DNA from: Bacteroidota bacterium
GTDB taxonomy: Bacteria; Bacteroidota; Bacteroidia; Chitinophagales; LD1
Direction: 5' to 3'
NCBI GenBank assembly: GCA_018267355.1
Contig: JAFDYP010000502.1
Coordinates: 1-5,178, forward strand
Length of the DNA stretch: 5,178 nucleotides
The first letter of the stretch is position 1. The number at the start of each line of letters is the position of its first letter. The position numbers and the translations under genes were made by a program. Under the pieces are notes generated by a model, which was not told the DNA's origin, made no database searches, and was given only the letters and a program-made list of their open reading frames with translations. Below, in pieces: positions 1 to 4,797 of this stretch.

Positions 1-348
1 CTCCTCATCTGCTATAGAGAAATCACGATGCAGGTCGCACTCGCTATACTTATTATTGTTCTTTGACATAAAGGTGCCCACCGGGGCATAGTACGATACA
101 AAGAGCGCATCGAGACGCGGCCTGAGGATATGCAGTATCTGCTCGCTCATGCTCATGGCTCCATCCTCACTCTCATTATAGAGGCTATTCCACATACCGG
201 CATCTGGCTCCGGCGCGGGATGGTTTCGCCGGTAGATGTCCAGCAGTGCTGTGACCTCTGCGGCTGAGAGGAAATGGGGTATCCGTATATATCCTGTATC
301 CTGTAGCTCCCTCTCCAGGGCCGGATCATTCAGCTGCGCTACTTTCAT
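1..348 (-). CDS. Phytanoyl-CoA dioxygenase (PhyH)-like Fe(II)/2-oxoglutarate oxygenase, N-terminal part
   Basis: Reading the minus strand from the ATG at 348-346 gives 116 uninterrupted codons to the left edge, so the C-terminal part is missing from the window. The N-terminus, with the segment GYIRIPHFLSAAEV at residues 19-32, is the usual 'glycine-tyrosine, then hydrophobic-P-x-F-L' opening of PhyH-type oxygenases. Residues 105-116 read DLHRDFSIADEE. This matches the family's iron-binding HxD motif and the stretch after it (commonly HQDWxxVDE), making H107 and D109 two of the three expected Fe(II) ligands; the distal His and the 2-oxoglutarate-binding Arg would lie outside the window. Family members hydroxylate small molecules or lipids with 2-oxoglutarate and O2; the substrate here cannot be told. 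No Shine-Dalgarno sequence precedes the ATG. The gene follows the SWIB gene on the same strand, but a strong terminator lies between them, so it probably has its own promoter in the short gap. Confidence 0.84.
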   Translation of the reverse strand, partial: MKVAQLNDPALERELQDTGYIRIPHFLSAAEVTALLDIYRRNHPAPEPDAGMWNSLYNESEDGAMSMSEQILHILRPRLDALFVSYYAPVGTFMSKNNNKYSECDLHRDFSIADEE

Positions 349-378
349 ACATATGAAGATAGTCAGAGTACCATAAAT

Positions 379-416
379 AAAAAAGGCGCTGCCGGGATAC
401 GGACAACGCCTTTTTT
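379..416 (-). terminator. Intrinsic terminator after the SWIB gene
   Basis: A perfect 10-bp inverted repeat, AAAAAAGGCG (379-388) and CGCCTTTTTT (407-416), encloses an 18-base loop that can itself form a CCG/CGG mini-stem (392-394 with 400-402). On the minus strand it starts 16 bases after the SWIB stop codon and ends in a T-rich run that continues as TTTATTTATGG, as expected for a Rho-independent terminator. The A and T tracts are symmetric, so it could also work on the plus strand, but no gene in the window ends there from the left. Confidence 0.82.
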
Positions 417-432
417 AAAAGAGGTCAGCAGC

Positions 433-828
433 TTAGCTGAGGTGCTTGTTGACCAGCTTGGTCATTTCAAACATGCTCACTTGCTTCTTGCCACCGAATA
501 CCTTCTGGAGGTTTGCGTCAGCATTGATGTTGCGCTTCTCCTTAGGATCCTGCAGCTTGTTCTTCTTGATGTACTCCCAGAGTTTCTTGGTCACCTCTGT
601 GCGTGGGAGTGGCTTGCTGCCTACTACGGCGTGCAGTGCCTCGCCTACGTTCATAGGCGTCATGAAAGAAGGGTTTGGAGTCCTCTTCTTAGCTGCCTTC
701 TTAGGGGCTGCTTTTTTAGCAACTGCTTTCTTAGGAGCTGCTTTTTTTGCAACAGCTTTTTTCGGAGCTGCTTTCTTTGCTGCAGCTTTTTTCGGAGCTG
801 CTTTCTTTGCTGGTTTCTTTGTTGCCAT
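433..828 (-). CDS. SWIB/MDM2-domain protein with histone H1-like basic repeat tail
   Basis: This 131-residue protein has two parts. Residues 4-50 are almost only Lys, Ala, Pro and Val, built from four near-identical decapeptide units of the form KKAAPKKAxA (about 8-17, 18-27, 28-37 and 38-46), resembling the C-terminal tail of histone H1 and bacterial H1-like proteins. Residues 51-131 form a compact SWIB domain: F55-MTPMNVGEALHAVVG opens it, PLPRTEVTKKLWEYIKKNKL (74-93) is the conserved helix region, D94 and the NINADANLQKVFGG segment (100-113) follow, and it closes with MFEMTKLVNKHL. Stand-alone SWIB proteins with such tails occur in Bacteroidota and chlamydiae. A nucleoid-associated, DNA-binding role is likely from composition, but the bacterial function is poorly known. 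The ATG at 828-826 gives a normal start. The gene is divergent from mgtE and is followed by a strong terminator, so it is probably monocistronic. Confidence 0.92.
   Translation of the reverse strand: MATKKPAKKAAPKKAAAKKAAPKKAVAKKAAPKKAVAKKAAPKKAAKKRTPNPSFMTPMNVGEALHAVVGSKPLPRTEVTKKLWEYIKKNKLQDPKEKRNINADANLQKVFGGKKQVSMFEMTKLVNKHLS
691..807 (-). repeat. 30-bp tandem repeat array coding for the KKAAPKKAxA tail units
   Basis: Four 30-bp-period units inside the SWIB gene code for the basic decapeptides. The two units nearest the start codon are exact copies at DNA level: 753-782 and 783-812 are identical over 30 bases. The two farther units (about 691-752) differ mainly at synonymous positions. 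The period is a multiple of three, so gain or loss of units keeps the reading frame and the SWIB domain intact. Confidence 0.9.
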
Positions 829-1002
829 GTACTTGGTTTAAATGGTCAATTAATAAGTCTAAATGTATTAAATAAATCTCTGAGAAATGAAATCTACGAT
901 AATAACATTGTGGATATCCTCATAGGGGGTAGCCCGGGGGTATCGGCCCGGCCATTGTACCACGGCAGCCGCTTGCATTTTTGCAGGCATTTTATTGCCT
1001 CA

Positions 1003-1037
1003 TTTGTTTCTCCCTTGCAGGAGATTTTTTAGTTTTG
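1003..1037 (+). promoter_or_regulatory. Probable Bacteroidota-type promoter for mgtE
   Basis: TAGTTTTG at 1030-1037 matches the Bacteroidota -7 consensus TAnnTTTG at every fixed position. A TTTG at 1003-1006 can serve as the -33 element, with a 23-base gap, the upper end of the 17-23 range described for Flavobacterium. This predicts a transcript start near 1044 and a leader of about 55 bases before the ATG at 1098. It also argues against translation starting at the in-frame TTG at 981, which lies upstream of this promoter. Motif match only; no expression data. Confidence 0.52.
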
Positions 1038-1042
1038 CGCGC

Positions 1043-1056
1043 CCCGCTGAGGCGGG
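1043..1056 (+). other. GC-rich hairpin at the predicted 5' end of the mgtE mRNA
   Basis: CCCGC (1043-1047) and GCGGG (1052-1056) form a perfect 5-bp, all-GC stem with the four-base loop TGAG. It falls at the transcript start predicted from the -7 box at 1030-1037, about 40 bases before the mgtE ATG. A hairpin at the extreme 5' end commonly protects mRNA from decay; that role is inferred. The leader is far too short for an M-box (ykoK) magnesium riboswitch. Confidence 0.45.
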
Positions 1057-1097
1057 ACTATTATTCACTAACTGATCAGATATGCCCCCGACGACAC

Positions 1098-2426
1098 ATG
1101 GTACAGGAGACAGATACACCGGTAGCAGTGCATCCATCGGACATTGCATATCAGATCGCCGAGCTGGACGATAGGGAAAAGGCCTTTGCCTTTCTCCGAC
1201 TGCCGGCACATCAGAAATCCATCGTTTTCTCCTATCTCTCACAGTCTGACCAGCACCATGTGCTGCGCGAGCTGGGCAATAGGGAGATATCAGACATCGT
1301 GAATGCGATGACCCCGGACGACCGGACCAAGATGTTTGAAAACTTTCCCGATGAGCTGATACGCAAGATCATACGCCTGCTGAACGATGAGGAGCGCAAA
1401 GTAGCAGTGACCCTGCTGGGCTACCCTCAGGACAGCGTGGGCCGTATCATGACCCCTCACTACATACAGGCACGCGAAAATCAAACCGTAGGCGATGTAC
1501 TGCGCAATATCAAGCAGAACGGCAAGCGCGCTGAGACACTCAACACTATCTACGTAGTTGATGACCAAAATAAACTGATAGACGATATACAGATCGGCGT
1601 ATTTCTCCTGGCTGATGACGATACTAAAGTATCTGCGCTGATGGACTACAATTTTGTATCACTACGCAGTACTATGAATAAGGATGAGGCGGTGGCCGTA
1701 TTTGAGCGATATGACCGCAATGCGCTGCCGGTGATCTCTGAGAGCGGCATTCTGGTAGGCATAGTGACTATAGATGACATCGTAGACGTGATAGAGTGGC
1801 AGAGCACCAAGGATATCCAGAAGTTTGGTGGTCTGGAGGCGCTGGACTATCCGTATATCAATACACCTTTCTTCTCGCTGATATCAAAGCGTGCCGGCTG
1901 GCTCATCGTCCTCTTTCTCGGAGAGATGGCTACGGCCACGGCTATGGGCTACTTTGATGTAGAGATATCAAAGGCAGTGGTACTGGCACTCTTCATCCCG
2001 CTCATCATCTCCAGCGGGGGCAATAGCGGATCGCAGGCGGCGACACTGATCATACGCGCCATGTCACTGCAGGAGATCACCGTCAGGGACTGGTGGTTTG
2101 TGATGCGGCGTGAGATACTATCGGGCCTCACCCTCGGTGTGATACTGGGCGCGATAGGCTTTGTGCGCATCATCCTCTGGCAAAAACTGCATTGGTACAA
2201 TTACACGGAGCACTACCTGCTGGTAGCGGTGACGATCTTCTGCTCACTGATCGGTATCGTGATGTGGGGTACACTATCCGGATCTATGATACCTATACTG
2301 CTCAAGAGGCTGGGACTAGACCCTGCCACATCCTCCGCCCCACTGGTAGCCACGCTGGTAGATGTGACGGGGCTAGTGATCTACTTTACAATTGCAGCTA
2401 TTATCCTGAAGGGGACCCTGCTTTAA
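1098..2426 (+). CDS. mgtE: Magnesium transporter MgtE
   Basis: The protein is 442 residues from the ATG at 1098, close to the usual ~450 for MgtE, a homodimeric inner-membrane Mg2+ channel. Domains in order: a helical MgtE N domain (about 10-115); two CBS domains (about 118-180, starting at GRIMTPHYIQA, and 183-240, containing LPVI..GILVGIVTIDDIVDVI); a connecting 'plug' helix (about 241-262); and five membrane helices (about 264-288, 293-318, 337-363, 372-401, 415-438). Helix 2 holds the signature PLIISSGGNSGSQAAT (301-316). Helix 5 holds LVDVTGLVIYF, where D422 corresponds to the ion-selectivity aspartate of Thermus MgtE. In that protein the acidic N and CBS domains bind Mg2+ and close the pore; the many Asp/Glu residues here fit this. 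An in-frame TTG at 981 would add 39 residues unlike any MgtE and lies upstream of the likely promoter, so ATG-1098 is preferred. No intrinsic terminator is visible after it. Confidence 0.95.
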   Translation: MVQETDTPVAVHPSDIAYQIAELDDREKAFAFLRLPAHQKSIVFSYLSQSDQHHVLRELGNREISDIVNAMTPDDRTKMFENFPDELIRKIIRLLNDEERKVAVTLLGYPQDSVGRIMTPHYIQARENQTVGDVLRNIKQNGKRAETLNTIYVVDDQNKLIDDIQIGVFLLADDDTKVSALMDYNFVSLRSTMNKDEAVAVFERYDRNALPVISESGILVGIVTIDDIVDVIEWQSTKDIQKFGGLEALDYPYINTPFFSLISKRAGWLIVLFLGEMATATAMGYFDVEISKAVVLALFIPLIISSGGNSGSQAATLIIRAMSLQEITVRDWWFVMRREILSGLTLGVILGAIGFVRIILWQKLHWYNYTEHYLLVAVTIFCSLIGIVMWGTLSGSMIPILLKRLGLDPATSSAPLVATLVDVTGLVIYFTIAAIILKGTLL

Positions 2427-2484
2427 TTTCGGTTTTCTACATAGTAGCCTCTGCTCAGTGACCTATGCCGTAGTAATAGGCAGA

Positions 2485-2604
2485 ATGCTGCCGGCCGATA
2501 GTGCCAGCTACAAAATCAAACCAAGCGGGAAAGCGGCGCGGAATATAGACCTAAAGGACTACAATACAGTAGAAGTGGTCTGCTATACGCCTCCTATACA
2601 TTAG
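2485..2604 (+). CDS. Possible small ORF, 39 codons, unknown function
   Basis: In the 213-bp gap between mgtE and the dehydrogenase, one frame is open from an ATG at 2485 (or a GTG at 2458) to a TAG at 2602-2604. It reads MLPADSASYKIKPSG, then a basic stretch, then NIDLKDYNTVEVVCYTPP near the C-terminus. Codon choice (ATA, GTA, CTA, GAC, AAT) resembles the confirmed genes, and the product is a plausible soluble peptide, not a low-complexity string. There is no signal peptide, membrane helix or family I recognise, no ribosome binding site and no clear promoter. It ends 35 bases before the dehydrogenase start, in a different frame. It could be a real small protein, the decayed end of a lost gene, or chance; at this length chance is a serious possibility. 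Confidence 0.25.
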   Translation: MLPADSASYKIKPSGKAARNIDLKDYNTVEVVCYTPPIH

Positions 2605-2639
2605 CGGGCTTTACTATCTTTAGGGCAAAACACTGATAC

Positions 2640-3446
2640 GTGAAAAGCTTTAAAGATAAGATAGCCGTGATCACAGGCGCAGGCTCAGGCATGGGCCGCT
2701 CCCTGGCTGTGCAGATGGCCGCAGAGGGGGCGCTAGTACTCCTGTCAGACATCAATGAAGCGGGCCTGGCAGAGACGCGCAAACTGATAGGCAGCGGCCG
2801 CTGCAAAACCTACAAGGTAGACGTAGGTGATAAGGAGCAGGTATATGCATTTGCCGGGCAGGTGCTGGCCGAGTATGGCTACATAGATGTGCTGATCAAT
2901 AATGCCGGCATAGCCATAGGCGAGGCCAGCCTGATGGAGATACCGCTGGAGGATTTTGAAAGGCTGATCAATATCAACCTATGGGGTGTGATACACCATA
3001 CGCGTGCTTTCCTCGATGTGATGCTCACCAGGCCCGAGGCAGCTATCGCTAATACCAGTAGCGTTTTTGGCCTGATGGGTATCCCTACACAGATACCGTA
3101 TTGCATCAGCAAGTTTGCCGTGCGCGGTTTCTCTGACGCGCTCAGACTGGAGCTCAGCGGTACCAATGTATCCGTGACCTGTATTCACCCGGGCGGTATA
3201 GACACCAATATCGTGGCCAACGGCATCCACTATAACGGCAAGAAAGATGTGACCGTAGAGAAATTTAAAGAACTCGTGATGACGAGCTCTGACAAGGCAG
3301 CCACCATCATCCTCAATGCGATACGCCGCAAGGCCAAGCGCGTGATGGTAGGGCCGGATGCAAAACTCATCCGTGTCATGACGCAACTGGCACCGGGTGT
3401 GGTAGACAGAGAGATACTGCGCCGCAGGGCTAATCTGAGCCTCTGA
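2640..3446 (+). CDS. Classical short-chain dehydrogenase/reductase (SDR), NAD(P)-dependent
   Basis: A 268-residue single-domain Rossmann oxidoreductase of typical classical-SDR length. All expected motifs are present: the cofactor-binding TGAGSGMG (12-19); an acidic residue after the second strand (D37 in LLSDIN), which usually favours NAD(H) over NADP(H); D61-V62 near the adenine ring; NNAG (87-90); and the catalytic tetrad N113, S141, Y154 and K158 (YCISK), followed by PGGIDTNI (184-191). The segments INLWGVIHHTRAFL and KFAVRGFSDALR resemble a large group of SDRs of unknown substrate often annotated as generic oxidoreductases or acetoin dehydrogenase-like; the substrate cannot be given. Translation must start at GTG 2640: an in-frame TGA lies at 2634-2636, and the next Met (M18) is inside the glycine motif. 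The C-terminal 50 residues are rich in Arg and Lys. Neighbours do not suggest a pathway. Confidence 0.93.
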   Translation: MKSFKDKIAVITGAGSGMGRSLAVQMAAEGALVLLSDINEAGLAETRKLIGSGRCKTYKVDVGDKEQVYAFAGQVLAEYGYIDVLINNAGIAIGEASLMEIPLEDFERLININLWGVIHHTRAFLDVMLTRPEAAIANTSSVFGLMGIPTQIPYCISKFAVRGFSDALRLELSGTNVSVTCIHPGGIDTNIVANGIHYNGKKDVTVEKFKELVMTSSDKAATIILNAIRRKAKRVMVGPDAKLIRVMTQLAPGVVDREILRRRANLSL

Positions 3447-3506
3447 ATACGCGTTGACCTACATAGATATACAACTGATGCAGATCTATCGCCGCTATCA
3501 AACAGG

Positions 3507-3590
3507 ACTTTGCGTTTCTCTGTGTTCTTTGCGGTGAATAACTAATTCCTTTTGCGTTTCCGCGCTTTTTCGGTTAAATGGATTTTCTAC
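3507..3590. repeat. Degenerate CTTTGCG-type intergenic repeat, two tandem copies
   Basis: Two imperfect direct copies of about 40 bp lie between the SDR and yffB-like genes. Both start with TTTGCGTTTC (3509-3518 and 3551-3560, an exact 10-base match 42 bases apart), continue with a T/C/G-rich stretch, and then reach CGGT followed by A/T-rich DNA (3532-3535 and 3571-3574). The core CTTTGCG also occurs at 3508-3514 and 3527-3533, with CTTTTGCG at 3549-3556. From memory, such CTTTGCG...CTTTGCGGT(T/G)AA units are dispersed in intergenic DNA of many bacteria, including Bacteroidota; that link is recognition, not a search. The second copy runs to within a few bases of the next gene's start. Confidence 0.6.
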
Positions 3591-3599
3591 TTTCGCTGC

Positions 3600-3947
3600 A
3601 TGATCAGGATATACGGCATCAAGAACTGCGACACCATGCAGAAGGCCATGAAGTGGCTGGATGCAAAAAAGACACCATATGAGTTTCACAACTATAAGGA
3701 GTCAGGCATAGACAAAACTACGCTACAGACCTGGCTGGAGCACTTTCCCACGGATAAGCTGATCAATACCAAGGGTACAACCTACCGTGCCCTCACGGAC
3801 ACGGAAAAAGCAAGTATCAGCAACAAGGCCAAAGCGATAAACCTGATGGTCAAGAATCCATCTCTGATCAAGCGACCGGTATGGGACCTGGGCGGTGGAA
3901 AGTTCTTTCTCGGATGGGATGAAAAGGCGCTGGCCGAATTGATCTAA
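3600..3947 (+). CDS. yffB: YffB-like ArsC/Spx/MgsR-family thioredoxin-fold protein
   Basis: This 115-residue protein is very close in layout to E. coli YffB. The N-terminus IYGIKNCDTMQKAMKWL contains the family's GIKNCDT block with a single active-site Cys (C10), where thioredoxins have CxxC. LINTKGTTYRAL (54-65) matches the conserved N-T-[RK]-G-T-T-x-R block, and PSLIKRPVW (87-95) holds the R92-P93 pair corresponding to the catalytic arginine region of ArsC. The third arginine of true arsenate reductases is not evident, and no ars genes lie nearby, so arsenate detoxification is unlikely. Spx-like RNA polymerase binding is also doubtful, because Spx carries a CxxC redox switch. The role of YffB is not settled; a thiol/glutathione-linked function has been proposed. 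The in-frame TTG at 3552 would add 16 residues translated from the CTTTGCG repeat, so ATG-3600 is preferred. Confidence 0.9.
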   Translation: MIRIYGIKNCDTMQKAMKWLDAKKTPYEFHNYKESGIDKTTLQTWLEHFPTDKLINTKGTTYRALTDTEKASISNKAKAINLMVKNPSLIKRPVWDLGGGKFFLGWDEKALAELI

Positions 3948-4052
3948 AGCAAAACCCTTTCTCTCTGACTACCAGAGCACTTACCCTTACCATTCACTTT
4001 ACTTTTATCACAAAAGACCGGATCCCGTCACCCTGAGGAGGGATGAGGTATG

Positions 4053-4060
4053 TACCTTTG
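4053..4060 (+). promoter_or_regulatory. Probable -7 box (TACCTTTG) for the DUF4397 lipoprotein gene
   Basis: TACCTTTG matches the Bacteroidota -7 consensus TAnnTTTG at all fixed positions, 40 bases before the ATG at 4101, giving a predicted leader of about 34 bases. No TTG lies at the usual -33 distance. Instead, that region holds a short inverted repeat, ATCCC (4022-4026) with GGGAT (4040-4044), so the promoter may be weak or factor-dependent. Confidence 0.42.
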
Positions 4061-4100
4061 ACATCGTAATATTTAATCACTATCAAACTCTACCATTATC

Positions 4101-4796
4101 ATGAAAAAGATCATCACCGCAGCAGCTACCATACTCCTGCTGGCTGCCTGCCACAAAGACACCACCACCACCTCAAACCCTAACGACAAAACGCATATCC
4201 AATTTGTCAGCGCCTCGCCGTCTGAGCAGCATCCGGACCTGTACCTGCTGGGCGGCAGCGCCCCGCAGGTAGCAGACTTCTACTACTACCTCCCTACCGG
4301 CTACGACCAGCCGCGCATAGCTGACCTGACGGTCACTATCAAGGACGCCGCACATGGCTCGGTGCTGACCAGCGGTCCGCTAGCCTGTAGCAAGGACTCT
4401 TTCTACACCTGGTTTCTCTATGATACTTTCCCAAACCTGAAAGCCTATCTGACCACTGATGTGCGCCTGGCATCCATTCCTGCCGATAAGGCCGCAGTAA
4501 AATTTGTCAATCTCTGCCCTAATGGAGGCAACCTGCACTATCGCATACAGGGGGGTGCTGACCTGAGCACAGATCTGGGATACGCAGGCACAACTCCGGC
4601 TACATCTACCACACAGTACCTGCTCATGGATACCGGCTGGCAGAATATAGAAGTAGTCAATAGCAGCTCAGTAGTGGTTAGTACGTTCCAGAATTTCTAC
4701 GCACGTACCGGAGCTTACTACACACTCTGGACCACTGGCTATGTGGGTGGTACGGGCAACTATGTACCGTATACAGGCTGGACAGAAGATCATTGA
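4101..4796 (+). CDS. DUF4397-type surface lipoprotein
   Basis: The 231-residue product begins MKKIITAAATILLLAAC, a clear lipoprotein signal with lipobox L14-A15-A16-C17, so the mature protein should be lipid-anchored at C17 in the envelope. A Thr/Asn linker (20-30) follows. Two segments look like starts of DUF4397-type beta modules: HIQFVSASPSEQHPDLYL (32-49) and AVKFVNLCPNGGNLHYRI (132-149), both of the form [IV]-x-FV-x-x-[SC]-P followed by a hydrophobic strand; this suggests two tandem modules. The rest is beta-rich with many Tyr, Thr and Ser and ends in GNYVPYTGWTEDH. DUF4397 proteins are widespread extracytoplasmic proteins without an established function, often multi-copy in Bacteroidota. 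There is no enzyme motif. It is preceded by a -7 box and convergent with the next gene, with one base between stop codons. The family call is from pattern recognition. Confidence 0.84.
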   Translation: MKKIITAAATILLLAACHKDTTTTSNPNDKTHIQFVSASPSEQHPDLYLLGGSAPQVADFYYYLPTGYDQPRIADLTVTIKDAAHGSVLTSGPLACSKDSFYTWFLYDTFPNLKAYLTTDVRLASIPADKAAVKFVNLCPNGGNLHYRIQGGADLSTDLGYAGTTPATSTTQYLLMDTGWQNIEVVNSSSVVVSTFQNFYARTGAYYTLWTTGYVGGTGNYVPYTGWTEDH

Positions 4797-4797
4797 T

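Noticed and set aside
860..867. TACATTTA (minus strand) as a -7 box for the SWIB gene
   Set aside because: One mismatch at the conserved last base and no -33 TTG at the right distance; possible, but not supportable.
442..1032. Plus-strand open frames opposite the SWIB gene
   Set aside because: They are antisense products of the Lys/Ala-rich repeat (Phe/Leu/Cys/Ala-rich strings), with no family likeness; the minus-strand SWIB gene explains the DNA.
981..1097. N-terminal extension of MgtE from an in-frame TTG at 981
   Set aside because: The extra 39 residues (hydrophobic, then Arg-rich) do not fit MgtE, lie over the promoter and leader hairpin, and the protein from ATG-1098 already has the normal family length.
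838..1097. M-box (ykoK) magnesium riboswitch upstream of mgtE
   Set aside because: The predicted leader is only about 55 bases, and I could not find the multi-helix M-box pattern in the 260-bp spacer.
2427..2440. Shared TTTCGGTT/TTTTCTAC words after mgtE and at 3567-3590
   Set aside because: The words are short and differently spaced in the two places; without a genome search this cannot be told from chance.
2437..2447. CTAC-ATA-GTAG hairpin after mgtE as a terminator
   Set aside because: A 4-bp stem without a T tract is too weak.
2615..2622. TATCTTTA as a -7 box for the SDR gene
   Set aside because: It misses the final G of TAnnTTTG, and no TTG lies 17-23 bases upstream; too weak to annotate.
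3588..3595. TACTTTCG as a promoter for the yffB-like gene
   Set aside because: Mismatch to TAnnTTTG, and it would place the transcript start at or after the ATG at 3600.
3498..3689. Minus-strand 63-codon ORF over the CTTTGCG repeat
   Set aside because: It overlaps the yffB-like start and consists of translated repeat (an NRKSAETQKE...HRKEHRETQ-type string), a typical artefact of this class of intergenic repeat.
3600..3947. True arsenate reductase (ArsC) or Spx regulator
   Set aside because: Single Cys in GIKNCDT, YffB-type blocks throughout, no Spx CxxC and no ars neighbours favour YffB.
3963..3977. CTCTG/CAGAG hairpin after the yffB-like gene as a terminator
   Set aside because: Only a 5-bp weak stem and no following T tract.
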